64,000 bases of DNA from positions 1-64,000 of the forward strand of contig JASJCT010000017.1 of assembly GCA_030065855.1 (NCBI GenBank), written 5' to 3'. Within the stretch, counting starts at the first letter, position 1, and each line of letters opens with the position of its first letter. The notes under the pieces were generated by a model. It saw nothing but the letters and a program-made list of their open reading frames with translations. It was not told the DNA's origin and did not search any database. Below are positions 6,717 to 14,714 of the stretch, one piece after another. A program made the translations under genes and the position numbers. This DNA comes from Myxococcota bacterium. GTDB lineage: Bacteria > Myxococcota_A > Polyangia > JAAYKL01.

Positions 6717-7901
6717 ATGTGGATAGAACGGCAAATAACACGAGAATTACAGAGAATCGCTGCGGCGTTTCCAGCTATGGTTCTCACCGGGCCGAGGCAA
6801 GTGGGCAAGACATCTCTTTTAGAGAGAACCTTCCCGGATTACACATTCGTTTCAATGGATAGTGCCGAGAATGCGGAAATGGCAGAGACCCGGCCAAGGG
6901 ACTTTCTTTTGCGGTATCCACCGCCAGTGATCCTGGATGAAATTCAGTATGCACCGACATTTTTCCGACACATAAAAACAACTATCGATGCCAGACGCGG
7001 TGAAAATGGGCTCTTCTTGCTCACAGGATCCCAGAGCTTTCCCCTAATGGAAGCTGTTTCCGACAGCCTCGCCGGACGTGCGGCAGTAATTCAGTTTCTG
7101 GGACTGTCGTCTAGCGAATGGTCTAACGCGACGGTAATCTCTGAGAAAAGCGATGCTGAAGACTTTATTTGGCGCGGTGGATTTCCAGAGCTCTGGGCCA
7201 CACCAGATGCACCTGTATCTAGAGATCGGTGGTACCAGGGATATCTCGCCACTTATCTGGAAAGGGACGTTCGAAGCCTCCTCAACGTAACCAACTTGCG
7301 CGATTTCGAAAGATTCATAAGGGCTTGCGCAGCGCGTACCGCACAAACGCTGAACATGTCGGAGATAGGCCGGGACGTGGGTATTTCGGCAAATGCCGCA
7401 AGACAGTGGATTAGCGTACTCGAAGCTTCAGGACAAATTCTGCTGCTAGAGCCTTACTATCGCTCACTTGGGAAACGACTTGCCAAATCCCCAAAACTCT
7501 ATTTCACAGATACCGGGCTCGCAGTGTTTCTCATGGGGTACGGCTCAAAAGAGTCATTATGGCAAAGCAGAGATGCCGGTGCTGTTTTCGAAAACCATGT
7601 CATATGCCAATGGCTGCGTAAAAAGCACTGGGCTTCCCCTGCTGCCACGCTCTGGTATTGGCGCGATCGCGCTGGCCACGAAGTGGATCTGCTTATCGAG
7701 TACGATGGCAAATTGACAGCCGTCGAATGCAAACGCTCCCAAAAACCGTCCCCACGGGACATTACGGGTATCAAAAAGCTCATTGAATTTTACGGCAGGG
7801 ATGCGTTCCACCACGCTTTTGTCGCCTGTACCACTGAAGAAAGATTCGACATCGCAGACGGCATCACCGCGACATCAGGGTTCACCACTTGGGACCTCTA
7901 G
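6717..7901 (+). CDS. AAA (AAA_14) ATPase with C-terminal DUF4143
   Basis: A 394-residue protein with Walker A GPRQVGKTS (residues 25-33), Walker B VILDE (71-75) and the sensor-like LLTGSQSFPLM. The C-terminal region has the DUF4143 hallmarks LYFTDTGLAVFL, AGAVFENHV and a nuclease-like core HEVDLLIE followed by TAVECKRS. It is of the same family as the protein at 4156-5283 but clearly divergent. No Shine-Dalgarno sequence is present, because the dyad at 6683-6713 runs up to the start. Function is unestablished; roles in defence or addiction have been suggested for relatives but cannot be shown here. Confidence 0.85.
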   Translation: MWIERQITRELQRIAAAFPAMVLTGPRQVGKTSLLERTFPDYTFVSMDSAENAEMAETRPRDFLLRYPPPVILDEIQYAPTFFRHIKTTIDARRGENGLFLLTGSQSFPLMEAVSDSLAGRAAVIQFLGLSSSEWSNATVISEKSDAEDFIWRGGFPELWATPDAPVSRDRWYQGYLATYLERDVRSLLNVTNLRDFERFIRACAARTAQTLNMSEIGRDVGISANAARQWISVLEASGQILLLEPYYRSLGKRLAKSPKLYFTDTGLAVFLMGYGSKESLWQSRDAGAVFENHVICQWLRKKHWASPAATLWYWRDRAGHEVDLLIEYDGKLTAVECKRSQKPSPRDITGIKKLIEFYGRDAFHHAFVACTTEERFDIADGITATSGFTTWDL

Positions 7902-7912
7902 ATGGGGTCTGC

Positions 7913-8341
7913 CTACATTTGAACTTTGGTTTCGTCTACGTACATGCGCGCGAGCTGGGCGTCTAAGTCGACGATCTTGAGGGCGTGGTTTTGGCAGCCG
8001 ATGGTGGGGCACGCCTCCACCTGCCCGCCGTCTGGCAGGTGAACGGCGAACATGGGGACATTGCACAGCTTGCAAACAATATCAATCGAAAGGGATGCCC
8101 CACAGGTGGGACAGGTGAGATCCACCACATCCCCTTCCTTAAGCGCCAGCTCGCATTTGTATTCGTGGCGACCGTAAAACGGATTGATATAGATGAGCGC
8201 CTTGCGACCGGCAATGCTCGCCTGGGCCACCACAGCCCGCTCGCCGCTAAAATGGTGGTCATCTGTCATGAGAGAGTGCCCGCTGGGGCATTTGCCATTG
8301 CCGACCCGTAGGCTGGCAGCTACTTTTTTTGTGATAGACAT
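7913..8341 (-). CDS. Zinc-ribbon protein at the end of the oxidoreductase operon
   Basis: A 142-residue protein of unknown function. I chose the ATG at 8341 (MSITKKVAASL), nine bases after the upstream ferredoxin stop, instead of an in-frame extension that overlaps that gene. It contains C-P-S-G-H near residue 18, a four-cysteine ribbon LTCPTCGASLSIDIVCKLC near residues 74-92 and a final C-P-T-I-G-C. The ribbon suggests zinc or another metal bound by CxxC pairs. There is no signal peptide or membrane segment. As the last gene of a ferredoxin/NADH operon it may be a maturation or scaffold factor (inference only). Confidence 0.7.
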   Translation of the reverse strand: MSITKKVAASLRVGNGKCPSGHSLMTDDHHFSGERAVVAQASIAGRKALIYINPFYGRHEYKCELALKEGDVVDLTCPTCGASLSIDIVCKLCNVPMFAVHLPDGGQVEACPTIGCQNHALKIVDLDAQLARMYVDETKVQM

Positions 8342-8349
8342 ATCCCCCG

Positions 8350-8751
8350 TCACCTTAGCTCCAATGCCTTTTCCGGGCAAAACCTGGCACACGCTGGATC
8401 TCCGCTGCACAGATCGCACTTGAGCGGCAGGCCTTTTCTCTTGTCAAAATGGAGATGCCCAAACGGACAGGCTGCCTCGCAAAGGGAACAACCGATGCAT
8501 CGGTCCTGAATAACCTCGATAGCACCGGTGGCGTCGTTTCGCTTTAGCGCGTCGGTCGGGCATACAGCAGCGCAGGCCGCGTTTGCGCATTGCAGGCAGG
8601 TCAATTGCATGTGCGCGTCTTCTTTGGTCGGGTATACGCGGATTCTGGAATGACCGAGCGATCCATTGACGCCCTTAACCATGGAGCACGCTAGCTCGCA
8701 GGTTCGGCATCCAGTGCAGTTTTTGGGGATCACGATGTAGGTCTGTTGCAT
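8350..8751 (-). CDS. HydN-like polyferredoxin
   Basis: A 133-residue electron-transfer subunit with sixteen cysteines arranged for four [4Fe-4S] clusters: CTGCRTCELAC near residue 12, CANAACAAVCP near 54, CIGCSLCEAACP near 83 and CDLCSGDPACARFCP near 109. This is the layout of the HydN/DmsB/CooF family that passes electrons between catalytic subunits. It follows the NuoG-like gene by 18 bases. In this operon it probably wires the 2-oxoacid oxidoreductase ferredoxin to the NADH module or to an outside partner. No Tat or Sec signal is seen, so it is cytoplasmic. Confidence 0.88.
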   Translation of the reverse strand: MQQTYIVIPKNCTGCRTCELACSMVKGVNGSLGHSRIRVYPTKEDAHMQLTCLQCANAACAAVCPTDALKRNDATGAIEVIQDRCIGCSLCEAACPFGHLHFDKRKGLPLKCDLCSGDPACARFCPEKALELR

Positions 8752-8769
8752 TGTTCTTTTCCCCGTCTC

Positions 8770-9519
8770 TCACGCGCCCACGGTTGAAAACCGCTGTGCC
8801 GTGCGTTTCTTTTTGCAGGCCGTACAGGTCGTATAATAGCTCTCGTCGAGTTTTTGATGCTGAACGGCAAAGTCGCGATATGCAGCCGTGATGACCGGCG
8901 CACCGCAATCCTCACACTGTATAAAATCAAATGTCCGGCCCCATATCTCCCGGGTGCGCGGTTTGTCGGTCATTTGGATATGGCCGGTAGGACAAATCGC
9001 CGCGCAGGTGCCGCAGCCCACGCAGGCGATCGCATCTTGGTGAAATGGGGGCGCGATTTCCTTTAGCGTTCCTCGATTCACGGCGCTGATAGCATGACAG
9101 CCGACAGCGGCGCACGCCCGCGTGCAGAGGTAGCACATGATGCACTTGGATCCATCTGTATGCCGCTTATACTCGGTCACAGGGCCATGTTTTTCAGCCA
9201 GATCCCGAATGACTGCTGATTCAGGACAGCGTGCAACCAGAAGGTCGAGGATGGTCTGCCGCAATCGAACGACCGCTGGGCTATCAGTTGCCACTACGAG
9301 TCCATCCACAACCGGGTAGAGGCACGATGTAACCAATCCCTTCCATCCGTTCCAGTCCTCGTGGGTAATCTCGACAGTACAGAGCCGACAGGCCCCGACC
9401 GGTTCCAGCGCGTCGTGATGACATAGGGTGGGAATATCCACGCGATTTCGCTTGGCCACGCTCAGGACTGTCTCGCCCTTGGTAGCTATGAGTTTCTTGC
9501 CGTTAATAAAGATATGCAT
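8770..9519 (-). CDS. NuoG/HydA N-terminal-like iron-sulfur subunit without hydrogenase domain
   Basis: A 249-residue protein; the ATG at 9519 begins MHIFINGKKLIA, the typical start of the [2Fe-2S] domain. Cluster ligands C33, C44, C47 and a cysteine near 63 follow. Then come the RHTDGSKCIMCYLCTRAC region (His-Cys3-type cluster) and CVGCGTCAAICP. The C-terminus has two CxxC pairs (CEDCGAP, CTACKK). The protein stops where an [FeFe]-hydrogenase H-cluster domain or a molybdopterin domain would begin in HydA or NuoG. It is therefore an electron-wiring subunit, as in HoxU or the small subunits of NAD-linked formate dehydrogenases. It lies 14 bases after the NuoF-like gene. Confidence 0.85.
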   Translation of the reverse strand: MHIFINGKKLIATKGETVLSVAKRNRVDIPTLCHHDALEPVGACRLCTVEITHEDWNGWKGLVTSCLYPVVDGLVVATDSPAVVRLRQTILDLLVARCPESAVIRDLAEKHGPVTEYKRHTDGSKCIMCYLCTRACAAVGCHAISAVNRGTLKEIAPPFHQDAIACVGCGTCAAICPTGHIQMTDKPRTREIWGRTFDFIQCEDCGAPVITAAYRDFAVQHQKLDESYYTTCTACKKKRTAQRFSTVGA

Positions 9520-9533
9520 TATCGCCTCAATCC

Positions 9534-11423
9534 CTATCTCGTTAGGACCGCATCGTCTTTGCACACGGTTCGGCAGGCGCCGCACTGGGTGCATAGCTCT
9601 CCATCGATAACGTGGGTTTTTTTCTTCTTCCCAGAAATGGCCTGGGGCGGGCATGCCTTAAGGCACAGCATGCATCCGGTACAGGCCTCGGGATCGATGT
9701 AGAATGTCGTGAGCTCCCGACACACACCAGCTGGACATTTACCGTCTCGAATATGGGCCTCGTACTCTGTGCGGAAGTTCGCGAGTGTGCTGAGCACCGG
9801 GTTGGGCGCTGATTTGCCGAGACCACAGAGGGATCCGACTTGAATATCCTCTGCCAGCCGTTCGATCTTATCAATGTCTCCGGAAGTCCCTTGGCCTTTT
9901 GTAAGACCGTCTAGCAGCGCGTGGAGCTGGTAAATCCCCTCGCGGCAGGGCACGCATTTGCCGCAGGATTCTTCGAGCAGGAAGTTTAAAAAATATCGCG
10001 CCACGTCTACCATGCACGTGCGGTCATCCATGACGATCATGCCGCCCGACCCCATCATGGACCCGGCCTTGGTGAGGGCGTCAAAGTCAACCGGCAGGTC
10101 CAGGGCACCCTCGGGCAGGCAGCCGCCTGACGGGCCACCGGTCTGCACGGCTTTAAAGGGCCGATTATCGATGATGCCGCCGCCGATGCCAAAGATGACC
10201 TCTCTCAAGGTCGTGCCCATGGGCACTTCGATCAGACCGGTATTGACCACCTTGCCCACCAGGCAGAAGGCCTTGGTACCAGGTGATTTGGGCGAGCCCA
10301 TGGCTGCGAACCAGTCGCCCCCTTTTTGGACAATCGCGGGCACACAGGCAAATGTCTCCACGTTATTGAGCACAGTGGGCTTGTCGTAGAGGCCCCGCTC
10401 AACCGACCGAATGTACTTGGCCCGCGGCTCCCCCACATTCCCTTCGATACTGCGCATGAGTGCTGATGATTCGCCGCACACAAACGCACCGCCACCGCGG
10501 CTGAGTCGTATATCAAATGTTAAATCGCTGCCCAGGATGTGCTCACCCAACAGACCGGCTGTGCGGCACGCGTCAATGGCGTTGCTCAAGCGCTCGACCG
10601 CCCTTGGATACTCGTTGCGTACGTAGATAAACCCCTGTCTCGCACCGACCGCGTGGGCGCAGATCATCATCCCTTCGAGCACGCGAAAAGGATCCCCCTC
10701 CATGATGCAGCAGTCCATGAACGCACCAGGATCTCCTTCGTCCCCGTTGCAAATAACAAAGCGTTCATTGCCGCCTGCCCGCACGCACGACCGCCACTTT
10801 TTGCCGGTGGGAAATCCACCGCCACCGCGTCCTCTAAGTCCAGACATCGCCACTTCGGCAATCACCGCATCTGGTGCCAATGACAGCGCTGTTGCGAGGG
10901 CTTGGAATCCGCCTGCAGCAATATACGCATCCAAGCTATCTGGGGCCACGTGGCCACACCCTTCTAGGGCCACAAACGTCTGGCCTTTGTAAAACGGATT
11001 ATCTGCCCGCCCTTTGGGCCGGTCAGCTTTTTTGTTCTTGGGGTCTTTGTACAACAACCGGGCAATGACCTCTCCATTGACCAGTGTCTGTTGAACAATA
11101 TCACCTACGGCAGATGGCTTTACCCGAGTGTACAGAATATCGTCAGGCAAAATATGGACAAGAGGACCGACCTGGCAAAACCCCTGACAACCGGTAGTGC
11201 CCATGAAAACCGGCTTTTTGGCGTGGGCACACGGCGCCAGTTCAACTTCTACGTCAATGCCCGCCTTTTTAGCTGTCTTGAGCAGTGCCTCATAGACATC
11301 TAATGCCCCTGATGCCACACAGCCGGTGCCCGCACATACCAACACGCGCGCTTTGATGTTGGCCTCGGCTTTTTTCAGCGCGTCCTGGTGGGCCTTGAGA
11401 TCGGTGGTTGTTTGGATTCGCAT
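9534..11423 (-). CDS. NuoF/HydB-like NADH-binding flavoprotein subunit
   Basis: A 629-residue subunit that binds NAD(H) and FMN. Domains in order: thioredoxin-like [2Fe-2S] domain (VCAGTGC near residue 29, GCQGFCQVGPLV near 78), the FMN/NADH fold with SGLRGRGGGGFPTGKKW near residue 193, an SLBB-type region, the N3-like cluster motif ESCGKCVPCREG near 465, and a C-terminal pair CTGCMLCLKACP / CTQCGACRTVC. This extended architecture is that of HydB and HndC in bifurcating hydrogenases rather than plain NuoF. It is the site of hydride transfer between NAD and the iron-sulfur chain. An AGAGG site precedes the ATG; NuoE-like and NuoG-like genes flank it. Confidence 0.92.
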   Translation of the reverse strand: MRIQTTTDLKAHQDALKKAEANIKARVLVCAGTGCVASGALDVYEALLKTAKKAGIDVEVELAPCAHAKKPVFMGTTGCQGFCQVGPLVHILPDDILYTRVKPSAVGDIVQQTLVNGEVIARLLYKDPKNKKADRPKGRADNPFYKGQTFVALEGCGHVAPDSLDAYIAAGGFQALATALSLAPDAVIAEVAMSGLRGRGGGGFPTGKKWRSCVRAGGNERFVICNGDEGDPGAFMDCCIMEGDPFRVLEGMMICAHAVGARQGFIYVRNEYPRAVERLSNAIDACRTAGLLGEHILGSDLTFDIRLSRGGGAFVCGESSALMRSIEGNVGEPRAKYIRSVERGLYDKPTVLNNVETFACVPAIVQKGGDWFAAMGSPKSPGTKAFCLVGKVVNTGLIEVPMGTTLREVIFGIGGGIIDNRPFKAVQTGGPSGGCLPEGALDLPVDFDALTKAGSMMGSGGMIVMDDRTCMVDVARYFLNFLLEESCGKCVPCREGIYQLHALLDGLTKGQGTSGDIDKIERLAEDIQVGSLCGLGKSAPNPVLSTLANFRTEYEAHIRDGKCPAGVCRELTTFYIDPEACTGCMLCLKACPPQAISGKKKKTHVIDGELCTQCGACRTVCKDDAVLTR

Positions 11424-11434
11424 GTCGCCTCTTT

Positions 11435-11905
11435 CTAGCCTTTCTCAAGACGCTTCAAGATGGTTCCGGGTTTTACGTCTGCCAAGTATTTTTCATCGGC
11501 AATGACCACGGGGGCGAGGGCACAGGCGCCCACGCAATTCACCACCTCAGCGGTATAGGCCATGTCAGCAGTGGTCTCACCCGGGCCAATGCCCAGCCCT
11601 TGCCGAATATCCTCGACCACAATCGAGGCACCCCGGATATGACAGCTGGTCCCCAAGCATACCTTGACGATCTTTCGCCCCCTGGGCCTTAGGCTAAAGG
11701 CCTTATAAAACGTAGCCACTGAATAGGCCTTGGTGAGGGGTACGGCCAAGTGGTCAGCTACTGCGCGGATGGTCTCCGGGGGCAGCCAGTTGAATGCGGC
11801 CTGCATTTCCTGCAACAGATGAACAAGGGAGCTGGCTTCCCCGTGGGGATACCGGTTCAGAATGCCGTCTATTTTTTCCCGGTCTACTTGGTGGGCGATG
11901 GTCAT
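11435..11905 (-). CDS. NuoE/HydC-like [2Fe-2S] subunit
   Basis: A 156-residue thioredoxin-like [2Fe-2S] protein. An N-terminal helical region (SSLVHLLQEMQAAFNWLP) precedes the ferredoxin motif C-L-G-T-S-C-H near residue 88 and V-N-C-V-G-A-C near residue 127, which give the four expected cysteines. The start at 11905 (MTIAHQ) overlaps the stop of the upstream gamma subunit as ATGA; longer in-frame extensions lie inside that gene. It pairs with the NuoF-like subunit as the NADH dehydrogenase module. The physical coupling to a 2-oxoacid oxidoreductase gene is notable. Confidence 0.9.
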   Translation of the reverse strand: MTIAHQVDREKIDGILNRYPHGEASSLVHLLQEMQAAFNWLPPETIRAVADHLAVPLTKAYSVATFYKAFSLRPRGRKIVKVCLGTSCHIRGASIVVEDIRQGLGIGPGETTADMAYTAEVVNCVGACALAPVVIADEKYLADVKPGTILKRLEKG

Positions 11906-12459
11906 TTGTGTGCTCCTCTGAGCGCTGCGCCCTCTGCGTATCCCGCTTCGAAGGCCGCCACGTTTGCCGGAATGAACTTGGCTTTGGCAGCGAATTCCTT
12001 TTCGATCATTTCCATGCACAGGGCCTGATCCACAATCCCCGACCACCCCACATAAGCGCCCAGCATCACCAGATTCGATGCGCGAATCGTCCCTGCTTTT
12101 TGGGCCAGTGTGCCGGCGTCGATGTACAGCACCTCGCAATCATCCCTATCGGATTGAATCGGCACCAGGGTGGTGTTGACACCGATAAAGCCGCCCGGCT
12201 TTACCCTTGGGCCGAATTTCTCTAAGGAGGGCTGGTTCATCACCAACAGGGCAGTTGGCTTGGTAATGTAAGGGGATCCAACGGGTCGATCCGAGATACA
12301 CACCGTGACATTTGCCGTCCCGCCCCTCATCTCAGGTCCGTATGAGGGCAGCCAGCTCACCTGCTTTCCCCGATGCATTGCAGCGTAGGCAAGGAGTTTG
12401 CCCGACAGCAGCATGCCCTGCCCGCCAAATCCAGCCATAAGGACTTCAGTTGTGTTCAT
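11902..12459 (-). CDS. 2-oxoacid:ferredoxin oxidoreductase gamma subunit (VOR/KOR type)
   Basis: A 185-residue gamma subunit of the four-subunit 2-oxoacid:ferredoxin oxidoreductases. The signature MAGFGGQGMLLSGKLLAYAA occurs at residues 8-27 and SYGPEMRGGTANVTVCIS near residue 39, which is the substrate/CoA-binding loop. A GGGAG site precedes the ATG at 12459. It is followed with a four-base overlap by the NuoE-like gene, so the oxidoreductase and NADH modules are translationally coupled. Upstream, a 168-base gap with hairpin repeats separates it from the beta subunit. Confidence 0.92.
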   Translation of the reverse strand: MNTTEVLMAGFGGQGMLLSGKLLAYAAMHRGKQVSWLPSYGPEMRGGTANVTVCISDRPVGSPYITKPTALLVMNQPSLEKFGPRVKPGGFIGVNTTLVPIQSDRDDCEVLYIDAGTLAQKAGTIRASNLVMLGAYVGWSGIVDQALCMEMIEKEFAAKAKFIPANVAAFEAGYAEGAALRGAHK

Positions 12460-12501
12460 CGCGACTCCCTAGGCGTCAGGTACTTTGTGACGAGTAATAA
12501 A

Positions 12502-12587
12502 CTCCCCCTTGAAAAGGGGGTTGGGGGGATTTCGTCAATATCCCCGCAGTTTTCGAAAATCCCCCTAACCCCCTTTTTCAAAGGGGG
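12502..12587. repeat. Inverted pair of C/G-tract hairpin repeats
   Basis: Copy one (12502-12534) reads CCCCCTTGAAAAGGGGG then TTGGGGGGATTTCG. Copy two (12554-12587) is its reverse complement with few changes. The pair fills the gap inside the operon between beta and gamma subunit genes. It could stabilise or attenuate mRNA, but is more simply a mobile palindromic element of the same family as at 4-37 and 23147-23221. Confidence 0.75.
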
Positions 12588-12627
12588 AATGCCAAGGGTT
12601 ACCCAGCAGAATACGCCTGACATAGCA

Positions 12628-13371
12628 CTAGGCATCTTCTGGACGTTTGTGTATGCCGAGTGGGTAATACGGCATCATGTTCTGCTCGAGCCATTTCTCG
12701 GATTCCCGTGGCGAGAGACCCCAATTCGTAGGGCATGTGGACAGGACTTCGACAAATGTAAAACACCGGTCCGCCACCTGGTACTCAAAGGCCTGCTTGA
12801 TAACCCGTTTGGCGTTGATGGTCTCGCCCGGCGTGTGGACTGAGACGCGGGCGATATACGCCGGTGTCCTGAGCGAGGCGATCATTTCAGCAACCCGTAT
12901 GGGGTGCCCTGCTTTGTCCACATCCCGACCTGCCGGGCAAGTGGTGGCCCGCTGATTGGGCATGGTCGTGGGGGCCATTTGTCCACCGGTCATGCCGTAA
13001 ATGGCGTTGTTGACAAAGATGGCAGTAACCTTTTCCCCGCGATTGGCCGTGTGGACGATCTCGGCCATGCCAATGGATGCCAGGTCTCCGTCCCCTTGAT
13101 ATGTAAAGACGATAAGATTGGGTCGCGTGCGCTTGGCCCCGGTCGCCACAGCAGGTGCCCGGCCGTGGGATGCCTCGAACATGTCGCAGTTAAAGTACTC
13201 ATAGGCGAGCACAGAACATCCCACCGGCGCCACGCCGACGGTTCTACCCCGAATCCCCAACTCCTCGATGCATTCCCCCACCAACCGGTGGATCACGCCA
13301 TGGGTGCAGCCCGGACAGTAATGGGTGGGCTTGCGGGTCATCCCTTCGGTAAAAGCAAAGATTTTCTTCAT
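12628..13371 (-). CDS. 2-oxoacid:ferredoxin oxidoreductase beta subunit (TPP-binding)
   Basis: A 247-residue TPP-binding subunit. The motif HYCPGCTHGVIHRL begins at residue 17, GCSVLAYEYFNCD follows, and the TPP/Mg motif is GDGDLASIGMAEIVHTANRG ending in NN. The start at 13371 is chosen because AGGAG lies ten bases upstream; a longer start at 13392 overlaps the alpha gene. With the alpha, gamma and ferredoxin subunits it forms an oxidoreductase converting 2-oxoacids plus CoA to acyl-CoA, CO2 and reduced ferredoxin. Whether branched-chain 2-oxoacids or 2-oxoglutarate is the substrate cannot be fixed from sequence. Confidence 0.92.
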   Translation of the reverse strand: MKKIFAFTEGMTRKPTHYCPGCTHGVIHRLVGECIEELGIRGRTVGVAPVGCSVLAYEYFNCDMFEASHGRAPAVATGAKRTRPNLIVFTYQGDGDLASIGMAEIVHTANRGEKVTAIFVNNAIYGMTGGQMAPTTMPNQRATTCPAGRDVDKAGHPIRVAEMIASLRTPAYIARVSVHTPGETINAKRVIKQAFEYQVADRCFTFVEVLSTCPTNWGLSPRESEKWLEQNMMPYYPLGIHKRPEDA

Positions 13372-13388
13372 TGGCGTCTCCTCATATC

Positions 13389-14447
13389 TCACTTTTCGAG
13401 CAGCGCGCGAATTTTCTCGATGACTTCTTCGACCGAGGGAATGAGCCCACCTGCTTTTCCATAAAAATCAATGGGCCGGCTACCAGCTGCGGCCAGGCGG
13501 ACATCCTCGATCATCTGGCCCATATTCATCTCCACGCAAAGGGCTTGCTTTGCCTTTTCAAGGGCACTGCGGCAGGCCTCATATGGATACGGATTGACCG
13601 TTATCGGCCGGAACAATCCCACGTTAATGCCCTCGGCTTTAAGTGTGTCGATCGCGGTCTTGCAAATACGCGCCATCATGCCAAAGGCGGTGATGAGCAG
13701 GTCATAGGGATCATCGCAATTGTAAAGCTCCCATTGCTGTTCGTTTTGAGTGATGCGATCGAATTTTTCCTTTAGTGCCACGTTACGGGCGTGGCATTCC
13801 TCTGGATTCAAATAGAGGGAATTCACGATACGACGCTTGCGTCCCTCGCAGCCGGTGAGGGCCCAATCCCCTGGATCGAGGGGCGGTCCCACTGCCATAT
13901 CTGGGAATTCCACGGGCTCCATCATCTGTCCGATCATGCCGTCGCCGATCACCATGGCGATACATCGATATTTTTCAGCCAACTCGAACGCTTGCATAAC
14001 CAGGGTGACAGCTTCCTGGACCGATTCCGGCGCCAAAACAATCATATTGAAATCGCCGTGGGCCGTGCCCTTGGTTGCCTGTAGATAATCGCTCTGGGCC
14101 GGCAGGATCCCGCCGAGTCCTGGGCCGCTACGCATGATATTGACCAGCACCACTGGAATATCCACAGCAGCGATATAGGACAACGCCTCACTCATGAGGC
14201 TGATGCCCGGCGATGAAGACGTGGTCAGCACGCGCATCCCAACGCCTGCGGCACCGTAAATCATATTACTCGCCGCGACCTCGCTCTCTGCTTGTATGTA
14301 CTCCCCCCCCACCTCGGGCAATCGCCTGGCCAGGTATTCCGGCACTTCGCTCTGGGGGGTGATGGGATATCCAAAAAAATGGAGGCAACCCGCTCGAATC
14401 GCGGCTTCTCCAATGGCTTCATTTCCCTTCATCAGTATCTTTGCCAT
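13389..14447 (-). CDS. 2-oxoacid:ferredoxin oxidoreductase alpha subunit (VorB/KorA type)
   Basis: A 352-residue alpha subunit combining the pyrimidine-binding domain (GNEAIGEAAIRAGCLHFFGY at the N-terminus, then PITPQSEVPEYLA) with the transketolase C-terminal-like domain (GLFRPITVNPYP near residue 275). The motif SSSPGISLMSEALSY and the loop VNIMRSGPGLGGILPAQSD are typical of the 3-methyl-2-oxobutanoate/2-oxoglutarate group. An AAGGAGG site lies nine bases before the ATG. The gene follows the small ferredoxin by 17 bases and precedes the beta subunit, giving the order delta-alpha-beta-gamma. Confidence 0.92.
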   Translation of the reverse strand: MAKILMKGNEAIGEAAIRAGCLHFFGYPITPQSEVPEYLARRLPEVGGEYIQAESEVAASNMIYGAAGVGMRVLTTSSSPGISLMSEALSYIAAVDIPVVLVNIMRSGPGLGGILPAQSDYLQATKGTAHGDFNMIVLAPESVQEAVTLVMQAFELAEKYRCIAMVIGDGMIGQMMEPVEFPDMAVGPPLDPGDWALTGCEGRKRRIVNSLYLNPEECHARNVALKEKFDRITQNEQQWELYNCDDPYDLLITAFGMMARICKTAIDTLKAEGINVGLFRPITVNPYPYEACRSALEKAKQALCVEMNMGQMIEDVRLAAAGSRPIDFYGKAGGLIPSVEEVIEKIRALLEK

Positions 14448-14464
14448 CTGTCAAAGCCTCCTTC

Positions 14465-14698
14465 CTAATACGCGAAAAATTCGTATTGGGCGCCTTCAAC
14501 AAACACTTCAATGGCCGAATCCGGACATGAAATGGCACACATGCGGCACCCAATGCAGCGGGGTGGATCGGCCAATACTGCAAAATTGTATCCCTTGGCG
14601 TTTAGCTTTGGCGACATTTGCACGATGCGCTGTGGGCATGCGTCATTGCAGCGTTCACACCCCTTGCACCGCTCTACCATGACTTCGATCTTCGGCAT
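14465..14698 (-). CDS. Ferredoxin (delta) subunit of the 2-oxoacid oxidoreductase
   Basis: A 77-residue 2[4Fe-4S] ferredoxin subunit with CKGCERCNDACP near residue 11 and CIGCRMCAISCP near residue 49, all eight cysteines present. The start at 14698 gives the usual MPKIEVMVERCKGC beginning; an in-frame extension upstream overlaps the ATPase gene and is unlikely. It takes electrons from the TPP site of the alpha/beta subunits. Position immediately upstream of the alpha gene is the standard order for VOR/KOR operons. Confidence 0.93.
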   Translation of the reverse strand: MPKIEVMVERCKGCERCNDACPQRIVQMSPKLNAKGYNFAVLADPPRCIGCRMCAISCPDSAIEVFVEGAQYEFFAY

Positions 14699-14714
14699 TT
14701 TCTCTCGGGCTCCT

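Noticed and set aside
8770-9519. [FeFe]-hydrogenase
   Set aside because: The Fe-S wiring domain is present but the protein ends before any H-cluster motif, and no maturase genes are nearby.
11906-12139. Longer N-terminus for the NuoE-like protein
   Set aside because: The extension lies wholly inside the gamma subunit gene; the ATG in the ATGA overlap gives the normal NuoE length.
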